Shown: positions 1 to 11,268, counted from the stretch's first letter. The stretch is 64,000 bases of DNA from Bemisia tabaci (GCF_918797505.1 NC_092795.1:18339131-18403130); one strand, 5' to 3'. Made by a program: numbers and translations. The notes: generated from the sequence alone by a model not told the origin.

Positions 1-96
1 TCTCTATTTTAATTCAATACTTGACCTCTTCCTGATTAACTCAGTCCAGTCCAACATCCCCAATACCTACCTAGTATCTTGAAATATCTTGCCCTC

Positions 97-221
97 AAAC
101 CCCTTTGTCTCCTCTAGGAGGAATCCAATCAAGCACCTCTTTCAGTAACCTCTCTTCCGTCATCCTGATAACCTAACCATACCAGACAAACTGTTTGGCC
201 ATGACGTCAAATACGTCTAAA
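97..221 (-). pseudogene. Fragment of non-LTR retrotransposon reverse transcriptase (C-terminal)
   Basis: Read on the minus strand, this stretch encodes a decayed piece (FDVMAKQFVWYG, an in-frame stop, then MTEERLLKEVLDWIPP) that matches the C-terminal part of the better preserved reverse transcriptase at 44679-45389 (MTEERLPKKMLDWVPPG). An in-frame stop replaces the His after WYG, so it is dead. It has lost the rest of the gene; bases 1-96 are too diverged to assign. It is one of five 3'-end fragments of this family in the window. Confidence 0.7.
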
Positions 222-944
222 CTTCATTTTAAAAATATCGTTATGATTGGTTATGACAATGTTGAACTAAGTATTCATATAGAACGCCATAATGTTCGTA
301 ATTTTCATCATAGTTTTTTCACATCGATGCAAGTTATCTGAAAAAGAGCAATTAACCTCTAGACATGGTGCGAATTTAAGTATTCTGAAAAAAGTTTCCT
401 TATCAAAATTTCACTTAGAAACGTTTGTCGCGACGAAAATTACTAAAGTTGCCTCCAAAACAAGATATTAAACTTTTTCGATGCGTAAATTTAAACCTCT
501 ATGAAAAAAACAAAATTTTACACGAGTCAAATCGCGCGATGAACGTTAACGTAACGGTCTCTGATGTGGTATAAACATATGGCAACCTCAATTTCGGCGC
601 TTTGGCTCGGCTGTTGCACGTTCAAAATTCTAAACAACACAAGGTGGAGAAGAAATACTGATCGATTATGAAGCCTGCCAAGACCCTCGTAGTGCGCGAT
701 TTGATTCAAGAAGAGTGTTGCTTTTCTTGTGAGCAGGAAGTACCCCGGAACCAGCGTAAACTAAAAACGTTGATATTTTCGTTAGGGGTTAATTTCGGTA
801 ATTTTTGTGGCGTACATCGTGTTCTACATGAATTTTTGGTCGGGAAACTCCTACGAGAATGGTTAAATTCGTACCTTGTCTAGTGGTCCATGAAAGACCG
901 TTTTTGGGGAGTTTTACTCCCTTTTCCTGTACTTCTATATTTTT
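222..944. other. No recognisable gene or element
   Basis: AT-rich sequence with only short chance reading frames on both strands. I see no splice-bounded coding segment, RNA gene or inverted repeat. Confidence 0.5.
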
Positions 945-1190
945 GTGCCAAGGAAAAACGCTTCATGAGCATTTGAGAGTTGCCAAATTTCCTTCCGTAA
1001 GGTATTTATTTTTGGGGGAAAATATGAATATTTTTCCTCGGTATTTTCAGGAATTTCAGAAAAAATTGCGGGCAAAATTTTCTGAAACGTCGGAAGAGAA
1101 ATATTCATAAGTTCACCGGGAAATTCGTGTTTTTTCAAAGGAAATTCGGCAGCGCTTGGAGGCTCCTACGGCGTTTTTCCTTAGCAGGGC
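945..1190. mobile_element. MITE, 'GTTGCCAAATTT' family, copy 1
   Basis: A ~246-bp element with imperfect terminal inverted repeats: the left end reads GTGCCAAGGAAAAACGC and soon GTTGCCAAATTTCC, and the right end reads GGAAATTCGGCAGCG then GGCGTTTTTCCTTAGCAGGGC. The interior is AT-rich and non-coding. The same end sequences recur near 6.2, 14.6, 29.5, 39.5 and 43.1 kb, with a related copy at 22.3 kb. The right end is followed by AGTATA, agreeing with a TA target site. Overlapping short frames are not genes. Confidence 0.7.
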
Positions 1191-3460
1191 AGTATAGACC
1201 CTTGGTTTGGCGGCACAAGCCGACAATCCGGAGCGGACAAGACGGTGCGGCGCGGCGCGGCGGCGCACAGTGGATCGAGTTAATACAAGAGGTCGAACAT
1301 GAAATTGGTAGCTATAATTTCAAATTTCAATGTTTATTTCGTCACGTCGTAAATTTCAAGGAGTGTTTCTGGAAGAAAATTTCACGATGAAACCAATGGA
1401 ACCACTTTTAGATCCTGAAAATTTTGCGTAAATGAAGTTATAAGCGTTTAAAGTTTCCAAATTTTGTCCGACCTCTCCTATTGACTCGGTCCACCGTGCG
1501 GCGATGCGCGACGCGACTCGGTGGGACTCGTTGAACGGAGGAAAGTGGCACAGACGATTCGGCTGTGACGTCATGACCCCTTCTAAGTAGGCCGCTGCCA
1601 CAGAGCCACGGAGCTCGAGAGCCGCGCTGCCATCGCTGAAAGTGAAACCGGAGTGAATTGCCTGTTGAATCATACGCCATAATAGCATAATAGCTTTTAT
1701 ATCATTCGGCGCCCATCACCATCCATCTCCCATGAATGCCCCGCTCTGCGCTCTACGCACCGAGCAAGACTCCAAGTTCAAAGTTCGAGAACAGAGCCCG
1801 CCCTCTTGCCGGTCCCTTCTTCCCGTCCTAATTGCTCCTTGCCTCCTCCATCCTGTCCCTCTTTCCGAAAAAAGCTCATGGCCGTGAGCATGCACAAAGA
1901 AAATTTCACGTTCGGATCTACGGCAACATTTAACGACTATTCTTGGGCGTGGGAGACCTAGGAGGATCCAAGGGGGGCATAGTGGGCGTACACCCCCCTC
2001 CCTCGTCGCTCGGAAAAGGTAGGGAAGAAAAAGGGAAGGAAGTGAAAAAAGGAGAAACGTAGAAAAGAAGAAAGAGGGACGCTTTTGGTGATTATTCATG
2101 ATGAAATTGACTTAAAACTGCATGTTAGATGCGTTAAAATTTCGAAAATTTACAAGTGGAAGCCCCCCCCCCCCCGACCCCTCTTTCACCCCCTCACCCG
2201 TTCGAAGTGTCTGGATTCGCCTTTGTTTTGTGAGTAATTTTTTAAGACTCTGGAATTCTCGTTGTCTCGTGTATATTTTCGTTGTTGTAAGGATACCAGT
2301 CGAAAAGAGCGTATTCAGTGATGGAAATATACTCATTCATAGATGAAATAACTTTGGTTCACATGACACATCAAAGTGTCCGGTTCGGGTTACTTTAATT
2401 CTCTGTCAAAAGTATCGTTGATTTTGGGAACCAAAGTTTCAGTCAACTATTTTAAGATGCATAATTTGCACCGAAATATTTGATTATCTGAAACCAAAAT
2501 TCGGTAACTACGATCGAAAATTTTGGTTACTTGGGTCGAAAACTGGGGTTTTCAGTAAAACCAGAGACTGGGTCTGTGTAACTAATATTTTTTTCTATGT
2601 AGTCAGGATTTTCAATCGGTTCAAATGAAGTAATCAGCGTAGTCATTCCTTAGATATTTCCTGCAGGAGGTTAGAATAAGGGTGGCGCATAAGGAGCGGC
2701 TGCCATCGCAACAAAGTTTCTAAAATGTGAGGAAAGAAAAAATGTCGTGGGTGAAGAGGAAAGGAAAGATGGAAAGTAGCCACAATTACTAAATTTACGA
2801 AGAATCACGAAAGCTAATTGAAAACACAGTCATCCTATTGTATGGCTTGACTGAACCAATGCAAAATGTGCGATTCTGTTGATAGATATCGTCCACTTAT
2901 ATCTCGCCTTCAATTTTGCCGCATTGGCAAAAAACATACAGAAGATCGCGAATAGTTATCTATTTGGGAAACACACATATCTACCGCTCCAGACGGCCAT
3001 ACCCCATACGCTTTGGTTGAGCCGATGAGGTTAGTTTTTAACCTACTGGTAAGTGGCTTTAATTTTGCTACATAGGCAACACACATACCGGAGGGCACGA
3101 TATTCGAAAAAAATCTAGTGTCTTCTTCCATAAACTTTTCTGAACACATCTTTTGATACTCTGAAATTTGGATAACTTTTGATCATGCGTAATATTGACA
3201 GATATCGTCTACTTGAAGTCCTCCTTCAAAAAACCATGCTATCCATGCTAGACTCAGGTTTTATAAAAGTTTTTCATGACAGTTATTGCCACTAAGGAAA
3301 TTTACTTTCCAAAAAATAAAGTGGTATCATTAACCATAAATTGTATGTGAGTATAAATTGTTAAAATCCCCATCCCTATGCAAAAACACCATTGGTTCCC
3401 AAGTCTGGAACCAGCTAATCCTGATTTTATTCATAACTCCCCAAAATTATAATAATTATT
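1191..3460. other. Intergenic; GC-rich patches and a poly-C run, no supported gene
   Basis: Holds a (CGGCG)-type GC-rich stretch at about 1236-1270, a moderately GC-rich block at 1480-1990 open in several frames but matching nothing I know, and a 13-base C run at 2163-2175. At 2880-3210 two diverged blocks resemble each other (around TTCAATTTTGCCGCATTGGC and TTTAATTTTGCTACATAGGC), suggesting an old local duplication. No splice-bounded coding exon is evident. Confidence 0.4.
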
Positions 3461-3619
3461 TTGCTGGTTCGCACTGACGTTTTCGAGATGGATCCAATTC
3501 GGAATAAGGAAAAAAGGAAGTAAAATTAATGAGGGACGAAGCGGGTGATCAGTAGAAAGTTCGACGCTAATCGGGGCTGAGACGATTCATCGATTAGCCG
3601 ACGCGGATACCGCACAAAA

Positions 3620-3654
3620 ATGTTGTCCGTAATGATGCACGTGCCGGACTCCAG
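3620..3654 (+). CDS. Candidate first coding exon (unrecognised)
   Basis: An ATG in good context (CACAAAAATG) opens a short frame reading MLSVMMHVPDS and runs into a textbook splice donor, CCAG|GTAAGT, with GT at 3655-3656. The upstream 150 bases are richer in CpG (GACGCGGATACCGCAC) than the surroundings, as insect promoters can be. The exon would carry 11 codons plus two bases. I cannot find a matching second exon, and eleven codons are too few to recognise a family, so this rests on the start-plus-donor pattern alone. Confidence 0.2.
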
Positions 3655-4339
3655 GTAAGTGCGACGGAACGTCTAATTTTGACCTCGTGCATTTTTCAGA
3701 ATGGGATTCTCAGGCCGATGACGGCGGTCGCTGAGCTTGTTCGCTTCCATTCATTGGTCCCTCAAGCCGGATATCATATTTGCTTAAGTGTTGCCGCTTC
3801 TCTATGCTCCTTGATAGAGTGACTGATAAAATAGTCATCAAATGCGTATCAATGACTATTCGTTGTAATTCTTCCCTCGTTTTTTCTTTTTTTTTTTGAA
3901 AGAGAAACAACAAATTTGAATCATTTCATTAGATTTTTGGTGTATTTTCATTACTTATTTAAAAAAAAAAATTGTAACCCGAAGAAAAATTACGACTTTC
4001 CGTCTTAAAACAGAACAAAAATCCTTTCCAAGAGGACAAGGGAAGGTAAGGGTTCTGGGTTTTCCTGGTAAAAAAGGGGATTTTTTTTGGGTATATGAGA
4101 GTTTTTTCTGGAATTTTTTTGGGAAATTAACCTCTCTTAAATGCCTCGTGAAATTATTGTCGAACAAAATTCAGCAACATAAAAATTTTGGATTCAAATC
4201 ACCAATAATCCTCGGAAAACATCTCAATTTGGTTTTCTCTTTTCCTGACGCATCAGACAATACAACGATAGAAAAAACTGGTTTTTAGCCATTTTTCTTG
4301 TGCAAATTTTCAAGGGGGATGGAGTGCCGGACGTCACAT

Positions 4340-5060
4340 GATAGAGAAATAGGAGCCACTTTTACAGCGCTCTGGCAATCTGCGACACCTAACCGCCACA
4401 GCGCCCCTTCCTCCCATAGTCTTCTGGGGAGTTGGCACTCCCTCATATTCCATGTGAAACTCCCTGTCACCATCTTTTTACTGAGCATTCCCCTTGGCTC
4501 CTTCCAGGAGAAACCCAATGGAGATGTTGCATATGTGAGGAATTTGCGATTTGACTGTTGATTCTTGTGTAAAAGTTCGCGAGAAACACGATGGTGCCAC
4601 TGGTTTTCTCTGGAATCAACTCCCAAGCTCAAAAGAAGCTCTCAAGTTGAGGCCGAAATGGAGGGGATATCCCACCCTGCCCTGAGAGTCCACCTCTACA
4701 TCAAGACAAACTCTCCATGCAAAGATAGGGAGCAAATACATTAGCAGGGTTGCCGTGTTTTCAGTTTTGGAGTCCCCAAATAAAATGACAGCCCTGTCAA
4801 TGTATTTGCTCCCTATCTTTGCATGGAGAGTTTGTTTTGATGTAGAGGTGGACTCTCAGGGTAGGGTGGGATATCCCCTCCATTTTGGCCTCAACTTGAG
4901 AGCTTTTTTTGAGCTTGGGAGTTGATTTCAGAAAAACCAGTGGCACCATCGTGTTTCTCACGAACTTTTACATACGAATCAATAGTCAAATCGCAAATTC
5001 CTCACACATGCAACATCTCCATTTAGCAACCTCTTTGGCATAGCCTTAATTGCTTCCGTC
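4340..5060 (-). pseudogene. Non-LTR reverse transcriptase 3' fragment split by a foldback element
   Basis: On the minus strand, 4340-4516 encodes MRECQLPRRLWEEGALWRLG, nearly the same as the C-terminus of the RT at 44679 (MRECQLPDNLWEDRALWRLG). The alignment stops at the left edge of the foldback element (4517) and picks up again beyond its right edge with AGCAACCTCT...TCCGTCA (5025-5060), matching the next part of the RT 3' region. The foldback therefore landed in an already decaying RT copy. Not functional. Confidence 0.65.
4517..5023. mobile_element. Foldback (long inverted repeat) element, copy 1
   Basis: About 507 bp, almost entirely two ~235-bp complementary arms around a loop of roughly 35 bases (about 4753-4786). 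The outer end is AATGGAGATGTTGC, repeated inverted at the right end (GCAACATCTCCATT). Each arm also carries GAAACACGATGGTGCCACTGG and GCAAAGATAGGGAGCAAATAC. There is no coding capacity. RNA from either strand would fold into a long hairpin. Related copies lie at 39744-40180 and, more diverged, 14084-14336. Confidence 0.85.
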
Positions 5061-5518
5061 ACTAGTCAAATGACATATTTCAAATTTCGGGGTGGGGGGT
5101 GGACAGGCCCACCTTGATGGATGATGATGATGTTCTCAGTTCATACTGACTGGTAATGAATATCCTACTCTACGATTTTTTACGCGTTTTTGCTACAAGG
5201 GTGATTTCAAATCGACACCCCTCAAATTCTGAACAATCAGAGCCACACGGCGACTAAAGTAGTCCACAAGCGAAAAGAGACCGACTCGTGGGGGGTTCCG
5301 AGAGACATTTCACGAGGGAATCTCGGGAAGCGACGGTGGTGGCGGCGAGGTGGGAAAATCGGATGACGCAACCGCAGATAAGAAATGAAACCAACGAAGA
5401 GCGTGCAGCCCGCGCTGAAGACGTGCGGAGGTAATAGTCCCCGGTCGGTCCACGAGGAGCACTGCCTCGGCCGGGGCGGCGCGGACCAGAAAATCACGGG
5501 ATTTCCTCCGCGCGTGAG

Positions 5519-5698
5519 CTCCCAGCCGAAGACGTCTGGACTCGGGACTGTGGGATGGACACCGACTCGAAGGGGGGGATCGGTAATGACGATGACTGCC
5601 CCGATGATGATGATCGTGCTGACAATGAAGTCGCTGATTGTGATGACGATGATAATGATATCACGTTAGTTGGCCCGACTGGCACAAGTGGTGGGTGG
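5519..5698 (+). CDS. Candidate coding exon, acidic (Asp-rich), unrecognised
   Basis: One plus-strand frame is open from 5438 to a stop at 5717-5719. It encodes a plausible stretch (LPAEDVWTRDCGMDTD) then a strongly acidic segment with DDD and DDDD clusters (about 5582-5660), ending ITLVGPTGTSGG. A GT donor (GG|GTAATT) at 5699-5700 would end the exon in phase 0. A Met codon at 5555 could be the start; otherwise the exon begins after an AG near 5518 or 5525. The block sits in a CpG-rich island (5240-5600), as a 5' exon might. The reverse strand is also open here as a Ser-rich frame, so the strand is not certain. No family is recognised. Confidence 0.27.
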
Positions 5699-5719
5699 GT
5701 AATTTTGTGTGAGAAGTGA

Positions 5720-6169
5720 AAGTTGGCGTGCTAGATTTCTCCTCCTCTGCCCGTCCCGGGCCCGTCTTAGCAGCGTTGCCGCTCCGTGCGCAATTTTACA
5801 CGTATTATTTCTACTCCGTTGAAGAGGAACGTCGTGTGAGCTTTCTGGTGTTGCTAAATATCCTCCGACAAATTACGATTATTCAGGAATTTTTTTTAAT
5901 ATTTTTCCCCAAAATGTCTAATGGCCGATTGTAAGACCTCCGGTCAGGTGCTTGTCAAAGTGGTAGTTTGGAGCTGACCAGAGTTTGACCAGAGGTAGGT
6001 GTGTATGACTCCCGCTTTTCCTCAGGTCAAGTCCCGGTCAGCCTATGTTCTTGCTCGCAAACCAGTGGTTAGACTGATTAGCAGATTGACTACTGGTCAG
6101 AGTCTGACCACTGGTTTGGTGATCAGAGGGCGACAAGAGATCTTACAAACGGTCCTAACTAATTTTCTT
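5720..6169. repeat. TGACCAG-rich inverted motifs; no gene
   Basis: 5940-6130 holds repeated CTGACCAG/CTGGTCAG motifs in both orientations (for example CTGGTCAGAGTCTGACCACTGG split across 6095-6116), suggesting a degenerate foldback. The rest shows nothing recognisable. Confidence 0.35.
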
Positions 6170-6289
6170 CACAGTTCAAATTTCATTTACTCAAAGAGTA
6201 TTCATACATTTTCTTTAAGCAAAGTATTTTTTCAGAAGAAATTTGGCAACATCAGCGTGTTCATACAGTGTTTTTCCTTAGCACGGTAG
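6170..6289. mobile_element. MITE, 'GTTGCCAAATTT' family, right-end fragment
   Basis: The right terminal repeat is clear: AATTTGGCAACATCAGC followed by GTGTTTTTCCTTAGCACGG. The left repeat is not recognisable, so this is a truncated copy of the family seen at 945-1190. Confidence 0.55.
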
Positions 6290-6299
6290 TATTCCACAC

Positions 6300-7121
6300 T
6301 GAAATTCCAAACTTTTATGTTCAATTTGGCGATCCTGCGGCGTCTTGGTGCTCAGATGCCGGCCAGGAGACCAACGGAGGACCCCACCAAACCCCTGTCA
6401 CCGATTTTGCTGTTGAATTACTTGGACTATCACTGGATATCCTTGTTGAAGAATGGTGTCTGGCAACAGGGGGGATACCCGATACCAAGACTTTGAGACT
6501 CAAACTACAATTCAGCAGCTTTAACCTAGATTCAAAGCCCCCACCTCGGTCCCCCCCCCCGGTGGGCCCGCAGCTCCCCCCGTAAGTTGTTTTTGTCCTC
6601 CTGCGAAGCTTTTTTTCAGCCCAGAGCGCGATTGCTGTTTGGAGCACTGAACAGGAAAAACTGAAAAATTTTACTTTTACTGAAGTTGAAAGTGAATAAA
6701 AACCTTGTCATCACACAGGAACTTTTGTACGAATGTTTCCTGAAATTTCCTGCTGAAATCTCACGTATCAACGGCTGAAGTCAAATAATGTGTATCTATT
6801 GCAACGATTCGAATCTTCGATTAGGTGTTAATTCGTGAAAAAGGAAGGGACACAAATTTTCTCTTTGACAACCTAAGAAATCATACTCGTGTAGTTAGGC
6901 TTATGGTGTTACATATTTCCTGTGGCGTTTTATTTTTTCGAAATACCAGCAGTCGCAGTCGTCGTCTCTACTCCAAATTTCGTGCACCTTTCATCAGGAT
7001 TGTTCTTCGAAAATTTCGCACACAAACACTGAAATCCCCCCCCCTCTCCAATAAAAAACCCAAACAAGGGATAACTCATTAAAAAAGGTTAAAGGAAACT
7101 CTAGGTATCATGCTAAGATGA
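6300..7121. other. No recognisable gene or element
   Basis: Frames across 6268-6647 on both strands look like chance openings in a GC-richer patch. The rest is AT-rich without repeat structure I can define. Confidence 0.4.
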
Positions 7122-9450
7122 CATGAATAGTTGCTCTTCAAATCATGCTCAGCACGTTGCGATATCCTAACGAAAGCACAAAATACACTCACATACTATA
7201 CGCCTGTATGCAGCTATTTATGACCAGAGGATATTTGTATGGCATAAACGAAGAATTGAAAGCGCTATGCCATTTTAGATCCTCGCAGTAAAGCCTGCCG
7301 TAAGCGCCGCGCCGCGGGTGAAGTGGTGAGTGCCTGGACAGTCAAAACGCCTTCAACTCCGTGCGTATGCAACACGGACATCCGTGGAGCTCGAATAGTT
7401 GTATCCAGGAGTTTTGTATAGTGATCGTCGCATTCGACACTGACTGAGGACGCTCTGCTTGCTTTTCCTTCACTGTCACTTAATTCTAGCGTTGCCTATT
7501 GTGCCGATGAAGTAAATTATTACTTATTTTTATCGCTACATTGTAAATTTTCCAAATGATGCATTGATTGCTTACATTTTATAGCAATTTTGTGCTAAAA
7601 CGTGGTCTGCGGCTTCAACCCTCTCTGATCTAAGAATGACGAATATTGCCAAGTTGTTTCATAGACACTTCTAGAAACATGAAAGCGCGCATTACAACAT
7701 TCGGATTTGTTTCACGCTGATGAGTTAGAAAAAAGTCCAGTTTAAAATGTAAATCAACTTTTGGTTGATTCAGAGAATGGGAAGGCATGCAGGACCCAAA
7801 GCTTGTAGAAAATACATATGTCTTACGTTACTGATTGCTTGAGAGAAAAAACATTTACTTCTTTTGTCAACTCTTTAATTACGATTTTATGCGCGAACTT
7901 GAGGCCGATTTCCTATAAATATTTCATCATTGATTCGCTTTTCATTAACTTCAGTCCATTGATGCACCGATTTGATGATCCTGAAGCAATCAGTAGCGTG
8001 AGATATATTTTCTACAAGCTTTGGATGCTGCCTCAGTGGGCCCTTAATCAAACTTCAGTTCATTTACATTTCTAAGTGGACTTTTTTCTAACTCCTCTGT
8101 GTTGAGATGCGCGCTTGAATTTCACCTGTACTGACGATAAAACAACTTTGCCACATTCGTCGCGTTGTTCTTAAATCATAGAGGGTAGGAGCCGTAGCCC
8201 ACATTTTAGCAAGGCAACTTTGTTATTAAGAATAGAAAAAACAACTTAATCGGCCCGAAACATTAACAGAGAAACAACTTAAAACGGGACCAAGGCCGCA
8301 AATAATAAAAAGAAACACATAAAAGGAAATAAGAAACCCGGGACGTTTCGCAGGGATCACACCCGAATTTACCGCATGTTTACCCGCATGTTATATAGCA
8401 ATCAAAGCATTTCTTGGAAAATTTACAATGTAGAATTATAAACAAGCAGTAAGCTCCAACGCATTCGCGTCGGAAAGCGGCTCTGGCGACGGTCGGAACT
8501 TTATGAATAAATTGCTCCATTTAAAAATCAAAACAATATCGAATTGCGATATATTACACGGATAAGATAGGGCTATGTCCTGTCGTAAGCGGCGCCATAG
8601 AGTCGATGTCATTTCAATAATCGCCCCGATGGCCACGATAGTTGTTAAACGTTTACGGTTTCCTTGGTAACCTTTGTTTGCTATCAGCTGATATCGAGTA
8701 ATATGCCTAGGAAGCTCCAACCACTGCATTCTTCCAAAAAACCGCGAAAACTTTAAAATTCAAAATTTCAAATTTTGAACGTAAAGTACATTTTTTCCAT
8801 CACGAGATTAAAGCACAGACAAGTTTTGAATTATTGACTGTATCACCATGATTCCAAAAATACACCACACAACATAGCATTGGCTAACAATAAAACAATA
8901 TGCAATAAAATAAAGTCATGACAAGGTACATAGTCGAAAATGGCGCCGATTCCCATCAACCAACGCGCGGTCTCTCCAATGTAACATGATCCATTGATAC
9001 TCCCCAGCTGGGACCGTCCGGAATAGCAGCTCTAGTGCAAGCACCAGGGCCGCTAAAAGTAATGCATTTACTTCATCGGTACAGTAGGCAACGCTGGAAT
9101 TAAGTTACAGTGAAGGAAAAGCAAGTAGAGCGCCTTCAGTTAGTGTCAAATGCAGCAAACACTACACAAAACTCCTAGATGCAACTATTCGAACTCTACG
9201 GATGTCCGGGTTGCATATGCACGGAGTTGAAGGCGTTTTGACTGTCCAGGCGCTCACCACTTCATCCGCGGCGCGGCGGCGCTACGGCGGGCTCTGCTGC
9301 GAGGGTCGAAAATGGCAGAGGACTTTTAAAGCTTCGTATATACCACAAAAATATCTCGTAGGCACGATTAGTTACATGCAGGCGTAGGATGTGAGTATAT
9401 TCTGTGTGTCATGTCGCCACGTGCTGAACATTAATTGTGGAGCAGCTATT
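7122..9450. mobile_element. Large element with ~400-bp terminal inverted repeats
   Basis: The left arm (about 7122-7527) and right arm (about 9050-9450) are reverse complements over their full length with moderate divergence. Matching landmarks are GCCGATGAAGTAAA against TTTACTTCATCGGTAC, and AACGCCTTCAACTCCGTGC against GCACGGAGTTGAAGGCGTT. The 1.5-kb centre (7528-9049) has only short frames and no transposase, integrase or polymerase I recognise, so it is probably a non-autonomous derivative. A clear target duplication at the edges is not visible. Pieces of the arm sequence recur at about 27760-27830 and 58545-58760. Confidence 0.7.
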
Positions 9451-10028
9451 CATGCTTGAGCAATCTCTACGAAGTATATCTATATGACTATGTTTCTAAG
9501 CATGAGAAATAGGACTTATTTCATAGTGGACACTTGTTTTATGTGTTTTTGCTTCTCGCTGTGCTTTCATAGTCCCTTCGCAGACAACAAGCGACAAGAG
9601 TTGAAGATCAACAGTTGACGAAAAATGACGAGAATTTGAAAGAAGACAGCCGGAGTTCTTGTTCTCTTCCGGTATAATTTGGAAATGTACCAATTTATAC
9701 CGGAAAGACGTCAATTTTTGCGCGTTTACTACTCTGTGAAAAATCTGGTATCCGCACAAGAGACGATTTTTTGTATTAGCTGAATCAGCAATAGTTTGCA
9801 TTTTGCAACAAGGAACCAATACTTCCAGTTCTTGCTCATTCATTGAAGCAACTATCTGCCTATGGAAAATTTTGGCACTTATTTTTTTTCAAGAATGAGT
9901 CAAAAGAAGTTCCTCATTGCAAAATGTACACCAACAAATGGATTTGTGGAATTTTGAAGGAACTCCGATTTTGCAAAGTGTGGATGCAACCACTCTTTTG
10001 GGTGCAACGGCAGAAATCCGTACGCGTG
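9451..10028. other. No recognisable gene or element
   Basis: Reading frames on both strands (9496-9843 minus, 9843-10223 plus) are short, lack splice context and match nothing I know; the second runs into a repeat. Confidence 0.4.
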
Positions 10029-10119
10029 TACGATATATCGATACACCTTCATAATCGATTCTTTACCATAGCTTCAAATGGGGAAATTTCGATAATCGAC
10101 CATTCATGCCTCGCCACTG
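10029..10119. mobile_element. hAT-type MITE, internally deleted copy
   Basis: Carries one terminus, GCCTCGCCACTG at the right, and the diagnostic interior (ATCGATTCTTTACC, AGCTTCAAATGGGG, TCGATAATCGA), but the other half of the ~165-bp consensus is missing apart from a CGATATATCGAT remnant at the left. It belongs to the family with intact copies at 30086 and 32074. Confidence 0.65.
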
Positions 10120-10120
10120 T

Positions 10121-10590
10121 GGTAGTGGATGCCTTTCGTGATCGGTGTGTCGCCGTCGGTGCGATGAAGCTCTTGGGGCGGCAAGACTGCCGTGATAGCG
10201 ACGAGAGCATAAGTGCAAACTAGGATGAACCTTGAGACACATAAAAACATGTGCTAATCATGGCTCATACAGAAATGCACTTACTGCTCTCTTTGCCATC
10301 ACGGCAGAAGAGGGACGAGGAAGAACAGCGTCCGCGAGGGCGAGGCGTGAATGATCGATTATCGATATTTCCTCATTTGAAGCTATGGTAAAGAATCGAT
10401 TATTAAGGTGTTTGTTGCGAACATCCTGTTTATCGATCTTTTTCCATAAGTTTAAATGGCAGATCAATCGATATGTCGCAGAGCACGCCACGCCATTAGC
10501 TCGGTAGTGGATGCCTTCGCGGTCGGTGAGATGCAGCTCTTCGGGCGGCAAGAGGGACGAGGAAGAACGGGGATCCACGGGGGCGAGGCG
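10121..10590. repeat. Local duplication flanking a MITE
   Basis: GTAGTGGATGCCTTTCG...GGCGGCAAGA at 10121-10187 recurs as GTAGTGGATGCCTTCGC...GGCGGCAAGA at 10503-10551. GAAGAGGGACGAGGAAGAAC at 10306-10325 recurs at about 10551-10569. The MITE at 10335-10499 sits between repeated blocks, so this looks like a short segmental duplication with the repeats caught inside it. Confidence 0.55.
10335..10499. mobile_element. hAT-type MITE, divergent full-length copy
   Basis: About 165 bp, with the same interior as the copies at 30086 and 32074 (in reverse orientation) and ends decayed to GAGGGCGAGGC and CACGCCACGCCATTAG. No 8-bp target duplication is visible, as expected for an old copy. Confidence 0.7.
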
Positions 10591-10599
10591 GGGAGGAGG

Positions 10600-10770
10600 A
10601 GGGATGAAGAGGCGAGGAATCCGAAGCTTTCTGCAAGCTCCAAGCCGAGAGCGAGGCAGAAGTCAAGGTCGTTGCAGTCGCCCTGTCCCCGCCCGGCGCG
10701 GCGCGGCGCGGTGCGCCATGCCCGACCGAGCGACCGAGCGACCGACCGGGCCCGATGGAGCCCGACCGAG
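10600..10770. repeat. GC-rich low-complexity block
   Basis: Contains CGGCGCGGCGCGGCGCGG near 10695-10712 and a short GACCGAGC tandem at about 10728-10755. Frames are open on both strands because of base composition, not evident coding. Confidence 0.5.
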
Positions 10771-10972
10771 TCCGAGTAGCGCACTTGCATTGTGCCACTG
10801 CCACTGGGTTTGTGTACCATCCACGTTGTCGGATTTCTGCTATGCCATCCTTCGTAAGAATGTCGCATGATGCACACGTTCCTGTGGTTGAATAAGAATT
10901 TTCCGAAACACTTGTGAAGGAGGGGGTTGATAGGGGCCATTTTTGGGCCCAACCTAGCTGAGTATTCTCAAA

Positions 10973-11268
10973 TCTACGATTTTTTGCACATTGAGGGTCA
11001 ATATTTTATGGACTGTATTATGCTTAGGTCACATTCGGGCTCTTTTCAGGTCTAAGACTGGCCTAATCAAGAGTCTAACGGCCGATTTTGGTGATAATGC
11101 AAATTTTTTGGTAATTGACCGCAAACCCACATAACTCGGATTTTTCCCAAAAATCGGCCCTCTGATCTATGTTTAGGCCAGTATTAGACCCAGAAAAGCC
11201 CACAAATGATCTAATTATGATGCGTTCCGTAAAATCCAGACTTTCCATGGGCAAAAAATCGGCTTCAA
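10973..11268. mobile_element. Foldback MITE, ~296 bp
   Basis: Left arm (about 10973-11100) and right arm (about 11145-11268) are imperfect reverse complements: CGATTTTTTGCACAT at the left outer end, GGGCAAAAAATCGG at the right, and inner motifs CTAAGACTGGCCTAA and TTAGGCCAGTATTAG. It is non-coding. Similar motifs around 35650-35740 suggest a relative there. Confidence 0.65.

Noticed and set aside
1716..2099. 127-codon minus-strand frame
   Set aside because: Composition-driven opening in a pyrimidine-rich block; no start context, splice pattern or family resemblance.
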